A stretch of 64,000 bases of DNA, from positions 67,313 to 131,312 of the forward strand of contig CAVOIB010000001.1 in assembly GCA_963695975.1 (NCBI GenBank). Direction: 5' to 3'. The notes under the pieces were generated by a model, which did no database searches, had not been told where the DNA came from, and saw only the letters and a program-made list of their open reading frames with translations. The position numbers and the translations under genes were made by a program. Source of the stretch: JBBQVZ01 sp963695975 (GTDB lineage: Bacteria; Actinomycetota; UBA4738; HRBIN12). Of the stretch, positions 41,176 to 49,994 are shown one piece after another (the first letter of the stretch is position 1; each line of letters starts with the position of its first letter).

Positions 41176-41264
41176 AGCGTCCGCGAAGTTCAGGTACTTC
41201 AGTCCCCGAGTTCCTTAGTGCACATGTAAACGATCTTGGGCTGTGCACGCTCTGTACGCGCGAG

Positions 41265-41822
41265 ATGGCGATGCATGAGCCTAGAGTGCGCGACGTGGAG
41301 GGGCACCCGCGGTCGCGGGAGGTGGGGTCTTCCGAGGTGGAGCGGCCACCGGCCGCAGCCAATGACCTGGAGGCGTTGTTCCGCGACGCCGGGCCGGAGC
41401 TGTGGCGAGCGATCTACGGGTTCACGGGCGGTCGCCGGCAGTTGGCGGAAGACGCTGTCGCCGAGGCGTTCGCCCGCGCGATCGAGCACGCGGACGGGAT
41501 CCGCGAGCCGCTCGCATGGATCTACAGGACGACGTTCCGGCTTGCCACCCGCGAGCTTCAGCGCGAGAAGCGCCAGCCGCCGCTGCTGCCCGACCCGGCC
41601 CCGGGGATCGATCCGTTCGATGTCAAGGAGATCCTCGGGGCGCTCGCGCACCTTTCGCCGAACCAGCGCGCCGCGGTGCTGCTGCATGACGAGGAGGGCT
41701 TCACCGGTCCGGAGGTGGGACGGCTCTTGGGGATGTCGGCCGCAACCGTTCGCGTCCATCTGTTCCGGGGACGCAGGCGCCTGCGAGCGCTGCTGAGCAC
41801 CGAGGAGGACTCCGATGGATGA
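41265..41822 (+). CDS. RNA polymerase sigma factor, ECF type
   Basis: 185 residues. Region 2 is at about 30-95 (DLEALFRDAGPELWRAIYGF, EDAVAEAFARAIEHAD, PLAWIYRTTFRLATREL) and region 4 at 120-180 (LAHLSPNQRAAVLLHDEEGF and GRLLGMSAATVRVHLFRGRR). An N-terminal extension of about 30 residues is unusual and the ATG choice (41265 or 41271) uncertain. Overlaps the next gene, which encodes a membrane protein, in the usual sigma/anti-sigma arrangement. Confidence 0.9.
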   Translation: MAMHEPRVRDVEGHPRSREVGSSEVERPPAAANDLEALFRDAGPELWRAIYGFTGGRRQLAEDAVAEAFARAIEHADGIREPLAWIYRTTFRLATRELQREKRQPPLLPDPAPGIDPFDVKEILGALAHLSPNQRAAVLLHDEEGFTGPEVGRLLGMSAATVRVHLFRGRRRLRALLSTEEDSDG

Positions 41823-42837
41823 CCGCTACCGCCGAGAACTGACGAAGCTGCACGGCGCGCGGCTCCCCGACGACCTGTGGGACCGCGTTCAGGAGGGTCC
41901 GCGACTGGCGCCCCTCGCGCCACGCAACCGGACGAGGGTGACGGCCGCGGTGGTGGCCTTCGCGGTCTTCGGGCTCGCGGCGTTCTTCATGTGGAAGGCG
42001 TTCACCGAAGCGGCGCCCGTGTCCACGCCCGCCGGTTCGAACGTCGTGACGGTTCCCCCGCGCGGCGAGACGTCGCCGGTGTTCCTGGCCGACGGGCGTC
42101 CGGTGTTCGTCGTGCATCACCTCGACGGCATGGTGTCGGTCGTGGATGGGTTCTCGAGCCACCGCGCCTGGGGGGTCGAGGAACTGATCGTGTGGTGCCC
42201 GTCGACGCGCGAGTTCGTAGAGGCCGCGCACGAGGCGCGCTTCGACGAGTACGGGGAGTTCGCCTCGCCCCCGGCGTCCGGCGGTGTGGCGACGTTCGCG
42301 TTCCAGGTCATGGAGACCGACCCGGTCGGCGACCCCAGCTCGATCGTGGTCGGCGCGATGCGCGACGGCACGCCGGGTGGCGGGAACTCGGGTCCCGACC
42401 GGCCGCCGCTCTGCCCCCCGGGTGGCGTGGTCGGCGACGCCGATCTGATCAAGGTCACCGGCGGGTACTCGGGCGATACCGCGATGGTCGTGGGGCACCA
42501 GGTCGATCCGGATCAGGTCTGGGATACCCCAGCCGAAGTCGTCGCGGCCGCCCCGACGGGATGGGCGCTCGTGTGGGCGACGATGGACGTCGATCGGGAC
42601 GGGTTCGTCCAGCTCTGCGCGCAGGTCGTCGACGACCGGTGCGAGGGCGGCGTGGTGGTCCGTGGGGTAGACGGCGTCGGGCTGATGGTCAACGTGACCC
42701 GGTTCGACTGGGTGTCGGGCTACGAGGAGCCGCAGGTGTGGCTGGTCCAGATCCGCGACGGCGTGATCGACAACCCGGCGGGTTTCGGCGGCATCCTCGA
42801 GCCGTGGCCCGACCGAGCGTCCGCGACCGCACCGTGA
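41815..42837 (+). CDS. Membrane-anchored extracytoplasmic protein, putative anti-sigma/sensor
   Basis: 340 residues. A short cytosolic part (1-40, YRRELTKLHGARLPDDLW) resembles the N-terminus of small anti-sigma-like proteins; one membrane helix at about 43-62 (AAVVAFAVFGLAAFFMW); the rest is extracytoplasmic and beta-rich, with VVHHLDGMVSVVDGFSS, VWCPSTREFVEA and a late LCPPGG. The pattern with Cys and His in the loop faintly recalls a Rieske fold but the Cys-His pairs are incomplete. Starts inside the sigma gene (8-bp overlap), so it is very likely its regulator. Confidence 0.72.
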   Translation: MDDRYRRELTKLHGARLPDDLWDRVQEGPRLAPLAPRNRTRVTAAVVAFAVFGLAAFFMWKAFTEAAPVSTPAGSNVVTVPPRGETSPVFLADGRPVFVVHHLDGMVSVVDGFSSHRAWGVEELIVWCPSTREFVEAAHEARFDEYGEFASPPASGGVATFAFQVMETDPVGDPSSIVVGAMRDGTPGGGNSGPDRPPLCPPGGVVGDADLIKVTGGYSGDTAMVVGHQVDPDQVWDTPAEVVAAAPTGWALVWATMDVDRDGFVQLCAQVVDDRCEGGVVVRGVDGVGLMVNVTRFDWVSGYEEPQVWLVQIRDGVIDNPAGFGGILEPWPDRASATAP

Positions 42838-42861
42838 TGGGCTGTCGGTAGAGTCAACTCG

Positions 42862-43284
42862 ATGGATCAACGAGTAAGTCTGATCACGCTCGGCGTGAGA
42901 GACGTGGCTATCGCGAGGGGGTTCTACGAACGGCTCGGCTGGCGGGTCGGGCTCGATGTGGAAGAGACGGTCTTCTTCCAGACGGGTGGCTCGATCGTCG
43001 CGTTGTGGGGCCGGGACAAGCTTGAAGCGGATAGTGGCGTCATCGACGGTGGATCGTGGGGTGGGATCACGCTCGCGCACAACGTTCGCTCGCGCGAAGA
43101 GGTCGACCGCGTCATCGAGGAGGCGCGGGTGGCCGGTGCGCGGATCGGTCGGGAGCCGGCGGAAACCTTCTACGGGGGATATGCAGGCGTATTCGTCGAC
43201 CTGGACGGCCATCCTTGGGAGGTCGCCCACAACCCCGGTTTCGAACTGCGAGGCGACGGAACCATCAGCCTCCCGCAAGGCTGA
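42862..43284 (+). CDS. VOC family (glyoxalase/bleomycin-resistance-like) protein
   Basis: 140 residues with two beta-alpha-beta-beta-beta units: VSLITLGVRDVAIARGFYER with GWRVGLD, and ETFYGGYAGVFVDLDGHPW. The last Glu/His-type ligands appear in DGHPWEVAHN. A metal-dependent isomerase, dioxygenase or resistance-binding role is possible. The ATG lies 7 nt after TAGAGT (42849-42854), a leaderless start. Confidence 0.88.
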   Translation: MDQRVSLITLGVRDVAIARGFYERLGWRVGLDVEETVFFQTGGSIVALWGRDKLEADSGVIDGGSWGGITLAHNVRSREEVDRVIEEARVAGARIGREPAETFYGGYAGVFVDLDGHPWEVAHNPGFELRGDGTISLPQG

Positions 43285-43294
43285 CGAGTTCGTC

Positions 43295-43366
43295 GAGGAG
43301 ATCCGTGATCGGCCACGCTCCGTCGGACGTGTTCGAGATTACGGCACACGTGGTCGTAAAGGACCT
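43295..43366 (-). pseudogene. C-terminal tail of a serine hydrolase (decayed)
   Basis: Reads CAVISNTSDGAWPITDLL on the minus strand, the same tail as the intact serine hydrolase at 44.5 kb (YTVISNWTDGAWPITDLL). The underlying bases GAGATCCGTGATCGGCCACG are shared. Nothing else of the enzyme is present; it is fused to unrelated sequence upstream. Confidence 0.6.
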
Positions 43367-43384
43367 GGTCGCGGCTGAGGCCGT

Positions 43385-43463
43385 GGCCTCGTCTTCGAAG
43401 ACGCCGGCGAGCACGAGCTGAAGGGGCCCCGACCGGTGGCACCTGTGCCGGTTGGTGAAGTAG
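43385..43463 (+). pseudogene. C-terminal tail of a class III cyclase (decayed)
   Basis: Plus-strand codons give GLVFEDAGEHELKG, matching GLVFEDRGSHELKG at the end of the cupin-cyclase at 40.3 kb; after a one-base shift the frame continues RWHLCRLVK and stops at TAG 43461-43463, a normal ending for such cyclases. Only about 26 codons remain, back to back with the hydrolase tail. Confidence 0.6.
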
Positions 43464-43593
43464 GCCACTGCGCTTACGGGACATCAGAGGGGAAGGCCCA
43501 CGCGGCCATATCGCGTCCGTCGGCCGGTTTGACATGGAACTGGGGAACGCATGAGGATGCCTCGCACGACTTCCTTTTATTGAGGGGGGCACT

Positions 43594-43872
43594 ATGCACG
43601 CGAGAATCGCCCATACAACAGTGGACCCGGACCAGTATGAGACCGCCCGCAAGGTCCTGGAAACCGAAGTCCTCCCCCGTGTTCGGCAGATCCCAGGTGT
43701 GGTGGCGGGGTATTGGCTGGAGCCAGTCGACGGAAAGGGCCTGAACATCATCGTCTGCGAGAGCAAGGAAGTCGCGGCGATGCCTGTGCCGAACGCGCAG
43801 CCCGGGGAGAGTCCAGCCCCCGGCGTGACCGTCGAGAGCGTCGAGATCCGAGAGGTGATCGGCCAGATCTGA
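43594..43872 (+). CDS. Small ABM-like (dimeric alpha+beta barrel) protein
   Basis: 92 residues starting MHARIAHTTVDPDQYETARK; GVVAGYWLEPVDGKGLNI and the final VESVEIREVIGQI fit a ferredoxin-like dimeric barrel as in antibiotic-biosynthesis monooxygenase-like proteins. No catalytic residue can be named. GAGGGGGG lies about 6 nt upstream of the ATG. It is the first of two adjacent small barrels. Confidence 0.72.
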   Translation: MHARIAHTTVDPDQYETARKVLETEVLPRVRQIPGVVAGYWLEPVDGKGLNIIVCESKEVAAMPVPNAQPGESPAPGVTVESVEIREVIGQI

Positions 43873-44057
43873 GCGGTGGCCGAGAAGCGCAGCCCGGATG
43901 CGGTCGACTCCCCCGTCCGCTTCTCAGAGATCGTCGTCGTCGTGCCTCGTTGACTTTGCCTCCGACGTGCAAGGAGTCACCCGGCCGCGTCGAGCTGGCC
44001 CGCGGTTGGCTACGATCGCGACACCGTCGGGACCGGTCGAGCTAAGGAGGGATCGGG

Positions 44058-44375
44058 ATGCAGCACGTACGCGTCGGGCTCTATGTCCTCACAGGAGGAA
44101 CGCCCGATCAGATCATCGAGCGTGTGCGATCGAAGGGCGGCATGTTGGAGGTCTTCCAGCAGCATCCCGGGTTCGTCGCGTACGGCATGGGGGTCACTGA
44201 GGACGAGTTCCTCATCTCGATCTCCGTCTGGGACTCGGCTGAGCAAGCCGATGCTGCCACCGCCATGGCTGCCGAGTGGGTGGCCGAACACATCGAAGGT
44301 CGCGTCGAGCTGCAACAGGACTACGTGGGGAGCCTCAAGTTCCTGGTGCAGGCTGGGGCCAGGCTCACCGGCTGA
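44058..44375 (+). CDS. Small ABM-like (dimeric alpha+beta barrel) protein
   Basis: 105 residues: VRVGLYVLTGGTPDQIIERV, MLEVFQQHPGFVAYGM, EFLISISVWDSAEQADAAT and a basic-free tail. It has the dimeric alpha+beta barrel pattern of ABM/EthD-like proteins. AAGGAGG sits 8 nt before the ATG. Possible roles are heme or small-aromatic handling; none is shown by sequence. Unlike the previous barrel it carries a clear C-terminal extension. Confidence 0.75.
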   Translation: MQHVRVGLYVLTGGTPDQIIERVRSKGGMLEVFQQHPGFVAYGMGVTEDEFLISISVWDSAEQADAATAMAAEWVAEHIEGRVELQQDYVGSLKFLVQAGARLTG

Positions 44376-44403
44376 ACGACGGCGCTCTCAGCGAGACCGA
44401 GTA

Positions 44404-44430
44404 CGCCACCCTTATGGTGCCACGGTGGCG
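44404..44430. terminator. Weak stem-loop between convergent genes
   Basis: CGCCACC (44404-44410) pairs with GGTGGCG (44424-44430) around a 13-nt loop, between the barrel gene and the convergent serine hydrolase. Seven base pairs and no U tract, so only a possible terminator. Confidence 0.3.
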
Positions 44431-44501
44431 TAGACAGATGACTGCAGGCGGGTCGTGATGCGGATCCACTTCTGACTGAGCGTCGCATCGAGGAGCCCTC
44501 C

Positions 44502-45491
44502 TCACGTGAGGAGATCCGTGATCGGCCACGCTCCGTCCGTCCAGTTCGAGATCACGGTGTAGGTGGTCGTCGACACCGGGTCGTACGTGCTGCGGAACGA
44601 GACGCCGGCGTCGTAGCCCTCCAACATCACGACGTCGCTGGACGCATGAAGGTGGAAGCCGAGGCCGTAGCGTTTCGACTCCTCCGGCCAGTCGCTGCGC
44701 GGCCGCACCATCTCCGCTACCCAGTCCTTCGACACGATCCGTCCGGCGAAGAACGCGACCCAAAGGGCGCTGACGTTCGCCGCGGTGGAGTAGATCCCGC
44801 CATCACCGCTGCCGCGTACCGGCAGGTGGAACACGTTCGTCCTAGGGCTATCGACCGTGAGATACCCGAGCGCGGCTCGCCCGGGCAGTTCATCGGACCT
44901 CAAGAACTCGGTGTCTTCCATGCCCGCCGGCTCGCATACGCGTCGACGCACCAGCTCGTGGAACGGCGTACCGCTCGTGCGCTCGGCGATCAACGCCAGC
45001 ACGACGTAGCCGCCGTTGTTGTACGCGAACCGCTCGCCGGGCGGAAACACGGTGGCGTGGCCGTCCAGCACCGCGAGGTACTGCTCGGTCGTCGCGAGCT
45101 CGTGCACGGGGACCGGCATCACGTAGTCGGTGATCGCGTGCCCCGCGTCCTCGTCGAGGTAGTCGCCGATGCCCGATCGGTGCGACAAGAGATGTTCGAT
45201 CGTCACGCCGTCGTCGATGAGCGGGAGATCGCCGCCGAGGACGGAACGCGCCGTGGTCTCGAGAGCCAGGGTTCCGTCTTCGATCAGGCTCACCACCGCG
45301 AGCGCCGTCAGGCCCTTCGCGCCGCTCGCGATCGCGAACTGCGTGTCGAAGGTGTTGGCGATCGCATGGCCGCGATCGGCCAGTCCGTACGCCTTCGCGA
45401 GCTCGACGGTGCCCGAGCGGTCGACACGCACGACGCCGGAGAACGCAGTGCGATGGGCCATCGAGTCAAGTGAGTCTTCCAACGGCTGCAT
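44502..45491 (-). CDS. Serine hydrolase, class C beta-lactamase/esterase family
   Basis: 329 residues. Active-site motifs: SxxK in IASGAKGLTA near residue 56, YxN in AYNNGGYVVL near 146 and a late H-containing segment (GLGFHLHASSD) in place of KTG, as in esterase-like members. The C-terminus is TYTVISNWTDGAWPITDLL. No signal peptide, so cytosolic. The ATG is 7 nt from a minus-strand TAGAGT hexamer (45499-45504), a leaderless start. A decayed copy of its tail lies at 43.3 kb. Confidence 0.9.
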   Translation of the reverse strand: MQPLEDSLDSMAHRTAFSGVVRVDRSGTVELAKAYGLADRGHAIANTFDTQFAIASGAKGLTALAVVSLIEDGTLALETTARSVLGGDLPLIDDGVTIEHLLSHRSGIGDYLDEDAGHAITDYVMPVPVHELATTEQYLAVLDGHATVFPPGERFAYNNGGYVVLALIAERTSGTPFHELVRRRVCEPAGMEDTEFLRSDELPGRAALGYLTVDSPRTNVFHLPVRGSGDGGIYSTAANVSALWVAFFAGRIVSKDWVAEMVRPRSDWPEESKRYGLGFHLHASSDVVMLEGYDAGVSFRSTYDPVSTTTYTVISNWTDGAWPITDLLT

Positions 45492-45532
45492 GGAGGGGAC
45501 TCTAGGGCGACCAAGGGTCGGGCGACATTGTG

Positions 45533-46696
45533 TTACAGGATCCGGCGAAGCGATGTTCTCGTGACGATCGGCCACGCCACGGCGAACGAGCCCACGATCC
45601 CGAGCGTCGCAACGAGTAGCGCCTTGACGTCGCCCGACAGATCGATCGGCCGCAGCAGGAGCGCGAGGGCGACGAGCACCGGACCCTGAAGCATGAACGC
45701 CGCGTAGGAGCTCCGGGCCATCGCTCGTCGCAACCGCCCGGAGCCGTTCAGGTGCCGCTGTGCGAAGGCCAGCACCCAGATCGGTGCGGACACGGCGACC
45801 ACACCCTCGGTCATGGCTGCGAGCAGCGCGGGCAGGCCCCATCCGCCGAAATAGTCGTCCTCGGTCAGCCCGAACGACTCGGCGGACACGATGAACGCCG
45901 CCGTGCACGCGATGGCGACGATCGCCACGATCCCGCATCGCCGCGCGAGGTGGGCGGCCACGGGTCGGAGCCACCCCCTGCTGCTGGCGGCAACCCCTAG
46001 GCCGAACATCGCCACGTACTCCGGCCAGCCCCAGAGCTTCACGTTCAACGGCTGGTTCGAGTCCGCGGGGAAGACGATCCGAACGGCGAACGTGCAGACG
46101 CCGACTGCGACGGCGAGCAAGATCAGGGAGCGACCACGGAGCGGCCCGCGCTGCGGCGCGGGCCGTGGGAACCACTTCCGCCACGCGGCGAGGGCCAGCG
46201 AGAAGAGCAGGAGCACACCGACGAACCACATCGGCCCGTTGTCGAGCAGCGGGTCTGTGTTGCTGACCGACCGCCAGAACCCGGGATGCAGGAACGGTTC
46301 GAGGAGCGAGTACTCGAGCAGCGGCCAGATCAGCAGGGTGTAGACGGCGAACGGGATCCCGAGCCGCAGGAGCCTGTCCGACGCGAACCGAGTCGGTCCC
46401 TTGCGAGCGAGCGAGTCCTGGGTGAGGAGCCCCGAGATGAGGAAGAACAGCGCCATCAAGAACAGCGCGCCCAGGCTCATGACCAGGATCAACGAGACCA
46501 GCTCGACGGCCGGCGAGAGCGTGACCTCCTGCACGTCCTGATAGGTCCAGCTGCCGAACGTCGCGTAACCCTGCACGGCATGCGCCGCGATGATCCCCGC
46601 GATCAGGATCGTCTTCAGGTTGTCCAGATAGGCGTAACGCTCGCCGGTCCCCGTCGCAGGCACCGCTTGGCGCACGGATGCTCGCTGCCCATGCAC
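45533..46696 (-). CDS. Acyltransferase 3 family membrane protein (MdoC-like)
   Basis: 387 residues with about ten membrane helices. N-terminal signature YLDNLKTILIAGIIAAHAVQ with the conserved His, then FLISGLLTQDSLAR and RFASDRLLRLGIPFAVYTLL typical of OPG biosynthesis protein C and related O-acyltransferases. It would transfer acetyl or succinyl groups to surface glycans. I use the GTG at 46696, which has AAGGAGGAGG just upstream, not the ATG at 46720. No glycan gene cluster is nearby. Confidence 0.85.
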   Translation of the reverse strand: MHGQRASVRQAVPATGTGERYAYLDNLKTILIAGIIAAHAVQGYATFGSWTYQDVQEVTLSPAVELVSLILVMSLGALFLMALFFLISGLLTQDSLARKGPTRFASDRLLRLGIPFAVYTLLIWPLLEYSLLEPFLHPGFWRSVSNTDPLLDNGPMWFVGVLLLFSLALAAWRKWFPRPAPQRGPLRGRSLILLAVAVGVCTFAVRIVFPADSNQPLNVKLWGWPEYVAMFGLGVAASSRGWLRPVAAHLARRCGIVAIVAIACTAAFIVSAESFGLTEDDYFGGWGLPALLAAMTEGVVAVSAPIWVLAFAQRHLNGSGRLRRAMARSSYAAFMLQGPVLVALALLLRPIDLSGDVKALLVATLGIVGSFAVAWPIVTRTSLRRIL

Positions 46697-46796
46697 AGCC
46701 TCCTCCTTCGATCTGAGCATCCGATCGGGGGAGCGCTGGTCACAGAGGCGTGTGTCCCGTTGCGGCCGGGACGAGCGGAGCGCTCGATGATCCTGT

Positions 46797-48233
46797 TCAA
46801 CTGGTCATGCGGTTGAACCAGATCGCACCGGGGCCGGCATGGAAGCTCGCGCCTTCGCCCCAGACCGCCACCGACCTGCCGTTGTTCGTGATGTCGATCG
46901 CGCCGTAGTCGCCGTACTCCGAGGCGAACCCGGCCGGGGTCTTGTACGCGGCGCCGCTCTTCGCGTCGGCGATGTCGACCTCCGTGCTCCAGGTCAGCCC
47001 GCCGTCCGCAGAGGATCGGTAGTACGTGTTCCACGAACCCGTCCGGTCGTCGGCGTAGAAGAGGCGGAAGTCACTGCTCGCGCCGCCCGTGATCGCCGGA
47101 TGGCTTGCGTTCGCCGAGCCGTTCCCGAGCTGGACCGCCGGCGCCCAAGTCGCCCCGCCATCGGTCGAGCGACGCACCCACACGTGGCCGTTGCCTCTCA
47201 GCCCGGTGGCGCCCGTGTACAGCGCCACCAGGTTCCCCGCATCGTCGCTCGCGAGCGCGGTGGAAGATGACGTCCTCCAGTTCACGCCGGTGAACGGCCT
47301 CGCGAGGACCGTGCGGGCCCACGAGGTCCCGCCGTCCGTCGTGCGCCAGATCTCGACGTCGATCCCGCCGGTCCACGGCTGGCCGTTCGGGTAGCTCGAG
47401 GCGGAGAGCAGGGCCGTTCCATCCGGCAGGACCTCCAGACCGTTCGGATACCGGTAGCGGTCGGTGTCGTCGTTCAGCTTGACCGGGCGAGCGAACGAGG
47501 CGCCGGCGTCGTGGGATGTCGCAACCCACACATCCGATCGGGTCGAGTAGGCGATGTAGACGTCCGTGCCGCTCGGGCTCACGCCGATCCACGGCTTGTC
47601 GCCCCACGCCGTTCCTGACACCTTGATCGGCGCGGTCCACGTGCCCCCGTGATCCGGGGACTCGCTGAACATCATGTCGTAGTCGTTCATCCAGGTGGCG
47701 TAGGCCACGCCGTTCGAGGCCACCTTGACGACCGGGTCGAACTGGAACCTCACACCTGCGCATCGGCAGAGGTATGTCTCCGGCCCCCAGCTCACGCCCC
47801 TGTTGGCGGAGACCCGCACGTACATCGGCGTGAATGGGCACCGCTTGCACGCGGTGGGGCCGCCGAACCGGTTGTACATCACGTAGACGTACGGGGCGTT
47901 CGGATCGGCGGCGATCGTCGGCTCCCACGCGTCCTCCACGCCAAGCTTGATCTCACCGGCCCACCCAGGAGCCGGGACGAGTGGCGCCATCGCGTCGGCC
48001 TCGGCGCGCGTGATGCGCCCCTGCTCCGCCGCGGTCACAGGCGCGCCTGCGTGCTCGCCGGCCTCCCGCTCGGGGTCCTCCTGCTCGACGCCTTCTGCTC
48101 GCTCAGAGCCGGATCGCGACACGGTCCGTGGCCCTTGCGGACGAAGGGCCACCGCCGCGATCAGCAACCCGGCGACGGCCACCGCGATCAGCGAGACGAT
48201 CCAGGCCCTACGCATCCACCACCCATCCAACAT
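46797..48233 (-). CDS. BNR/Asp-box repeat protein (sialidase-like beta-propeller)
   Basis: 478 residues. An uncleaved membrane anchor or signal (IVSLIAVAVAGLLIAAVAL) is followed by an acidic linker and a beta-propeller with six Asp-box repeats: ANRGVSWG, PDHGGTW, HDAGASF, TDGGTSW, TDGGATW and ADGGLTW. Sialidase catalytic Arg triad and FRIP motif are not evident, so glycosidase activity is doubtful. The CKRC and CRC pairs in the first third may form disulfides. ATG 8 nt from a TAGGGT hexamer on the minus strand, leaderless. Confidence 0.82.
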   Translation of the reverse strand: MLDGWWMRRAWIVSLIAVAVAGLLIAAVALRPQGPRTVSRSGSERAEGVEQEDPEREAGEHAGAPVTAAEQGRITRAEADAMAPLVPAPGWAGEIKLGVEDAWEPTIAADPNAPYVYVMYNRFGGPTACKRCPFTPMYVRVSANRGVSWGPETYLCRCAGVRFQFDPVVKVASNGVAYATWMNDYDMMFSESPDHGGTWTAPIKVSGTAWGDKPWIGVSPSGTDVYIAYSTRSDVWVATSHDAGASFARPVKLNDDTDRYRYPNGLEVLPDGTALLSASSYPNGQPWTGGIDVEIWRTTDGGTSWARTVLARPFTGVNWRTSSSTALASDDAGNLVALYTGATGLRGNGHVWVRRSTDGGATWAPAVQLGNGSANASHPAITGGASSDFRLFYADDRTGSWNTYYRSSADGGLTWSTEVDIADAKSGAAYKTPAGFASEYGDYGAIDITNNGRSVAVWGEGASFHAGPGAIWFNRMTS

Positions 48234-48383
48234 GGGAGGGCACCCTACGCGATGCGGAGGGAAGGGATGATTCGAGCGTGGAGGACGAACCGCGCCTCAC
48301 GCGCCTTCAGGTCCTCCAAGCCCTCGGTCTCCTTCTGGACCGTCGAGGGCCGGGTCAGCGCGATCTGATCCGGCGATCGAACT

Positions 48384-48830
48384 TCAGGCTGGCGGCTGAG
48401 GTGCCTCCGGCATCAAGCCGAGTTGGCCCATCATGCCCGCGATGTCGTAGACGCCGTAATGCTCGGTGTTCATGCCGGCGTCGTCGAACGTGAACACGTC
48501 GATCGCGCCCATCGAGAACGACTTGCCGGTCGGAGGCGCGCCCGTCCCCATCATCCCGACGGTGTCGGTGCCGGTCATCGTGCTGCGGACCGCCACTTTG
48601 TTCCCGGCGGCGATGACGTCCTCGATCTCGATGTGCATGTCGGGGGTCTGCGCCCGCATCATGTTGAACATCGCGATCGCGCCCGCCTTGTCGGCAGTGC
48701 CGCCCGGCATCGGGGTGCGCTCGACGTAGTCCTCCGACAAGGTCTTCTCGGCGAACCCGATGTCGCCCTCGTTCAGGACCTTCTGGATCAGCTCGCGAAC
48801 GGTCGACGCGTTCTCTTCCGGCGTGGTCAT
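48384..48830 (-). CDS. SnoaL-like (ester cyclase) protein
   Basis: 148 residues, NTF2/SnoaL fold: STVRELIQKVLNEGDIGFAE, LSEDYVERTPMPGGT, MHIEIEDVIAAGNKVAVRST and FDDAGMNTEHYGVYD. Family members bind or cyclise polyketide-like or other small organic ligands; a DH dyad is not certain. It follows its paralogue after 4 nt, so both are made from one transcript. Confidence 0.85.
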   Translation of the reverse strand: MTTPEENASTVRELIQKVLNEGDIGFAEKTLSEDYVERTPMPGGTADKAGAIAMFNMMRAQTPDMHIEIEDVIAAGNKVAVRSTMTGTDTVGMMGTGAPPTGKSFSMGAIDVFTFDDAGMNTEHYGVYDIAGMMGQLGLMPEAPQPPA

Positions 48831-48834
48831 GTCG

Positions 48835-49275
48835 TCACATCCCTTCCGGGGCAGGCATGGCTCCGAGCTGGACCATCATCTTCGGGATATCCATCTGTGC
48901 CCACGTCTCGACGATCGTGCCGTCGTCGGCGTGACGCGAGATCTGGATCCAGTCGAAATCGACGCTCTTGCCGGTCGCCGGCGGACCTCCCATCGGCATG
49001 GCTCCGTCGTTCGTTCCCGTCATCCGCACGTGCGAGACGACCTTTTCGCCTTCGCCGAAGATGTCGAGGATCTCGGTGTCCTTGTCGGAGAACATCTGGA
49101 ACGTGCCTTCGTTCGCCATGATCGCGCCCTCGACCCCTGAGGGCAGGGGTCCGGGCTGCGGCGTGTTGGCCACGAAGTCGGGCGCGAGGCACGCGCGGAC
49201 GGTGTCGTAGTCGCGGGCGTTGTAGGCGTCCTCGAGCTTCCGAACCAGCTCGACGTTCCGTGCGGCATCACTCAT
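48835..49275 (-). CDS. SnoaL-like (ester cyclase) protein, paralogue
   Basis: 146 residues, same fold as the following gene: NVELVRKLEDAYNARDYDTV, CLAPDFVANTPQPGP, GEKVVSHVRMTGTNDG and TIVETWAQMDIPKMM. GAGGG lies before the ATG. The two differ enough to suggest an old duplication. Ligand unknown. Confidence 0.85.
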   Translation of the reverse strand: MSDAARNVELVRKLEDAYNARDYDTVRACLAPDFVANTPQPGPLPSGVEGAIMANEGTFQMFSDKDTEILDIFGEGEKVVSHVRMTGTNDGAMPMGGPPATGKSVDFDWIQISRHADDGTIVETWAQMDIPKMMVQLGAMPAPEGM

Positions 49276-49469
49276 GGAACCCTCCCCAGGGTCGGCGTCC
49301 CTCCGAAGCTACGCCCGGTCGGTGCCGAAGTGCAAGGTCGCCTCGATGAACGTTCGAGGCGCCCTCTCACGGCCGAATGGTCCTCACCAAGGAGGTCCGT
49401 CGGGTCGTGTGTCGGTCCGCGTCGAGTGCGAACGTGAAGGTGGATGAAGGCGACCCAAGGAGGCACGCC

Positions 49470-49982
49470 ATGCCCACGCAGACGATCCGAAGCAAGGAGA
49501 CGACGACGGCCGCTGGGTTGACCAGCGAGCAAGCTTGGCATGCGATCGACAAGGCGTCCTTCGCGGTCCTCAGCGAGGTGACCCTTGGCGGGGAGCCGCG
49601 GTCGAGCGGTGTCGTCTACAAGACCCTCCGCCGGCGGCTGTACGTCGCGGTCGCACCCGACAGCTGGAAGGCGAAGCACGTCGCGGCGAACGGTCGGGTC
49701 GCCGTGACCGTGACGGTGCGCCGGGGCGGGTTGCTGTCGCTCATGGTGCCTATCCCTCCGGCGACCATCAGCTTCCACGCGACGGCGACGATCTTGCCGG
49801 CGGGCTCACCGCAGCGTCGGGAGACCCTGGAGGAGCTGGGCTCGCTGCTGCCGCCCGAGCGGCGAGATGCCGCCGCGATCATCGAGATCGTTCCCGAGGG
49901 CACGTTCGTCACGTACGGCCTCGGGGTCCCGCTGTTGAAGATGCGCGACCCGGTGGCCGCTCGCGCACGCGTACACGTCTAG
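49470..49982 (+). CDS. Pyridoxamine 5'-phosphate oxidase-like flavin-binding protein
   Basis: 170 residues with the split-barrel fold of PPOx/F420-dependent proteins: SFAVLSEVTLGGEPRSSGVV, YKTLRRRLYVAVAPDSWKAK, RVAVTVTVRRGGLLS. No catalytic residue is diagnostic. ATG preceded by AAGGAGG. The next gene follows after 12 nt. Confidence 0.82.
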   Translation: MPTQTIRSKETTTAAGLTSEQAWHAIDKASFAVLSEVTLGGEPRSSGVVYKTLRRRLYVAVAPDSWKAKHVAANGRVAVTVTVRRGGLLSLMVPIPPATISFHATATILPAGSPQRRETLEELGSLLPPERRDAAAIIEIVPEGTFVTYGLGVPLLKMRDPVAARARVHV

Positions 49983-49994
49983 GTGGTGAGACAC

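Noticed and set aside
48278..48383. Plus-strand frame VEDEPRLTRLQVLQALGLLL upstream of the SnoaL genes
   Set aside because: No promoter or family match and it runs into the antisense end of the SnoaL gene; too weak to annotate.
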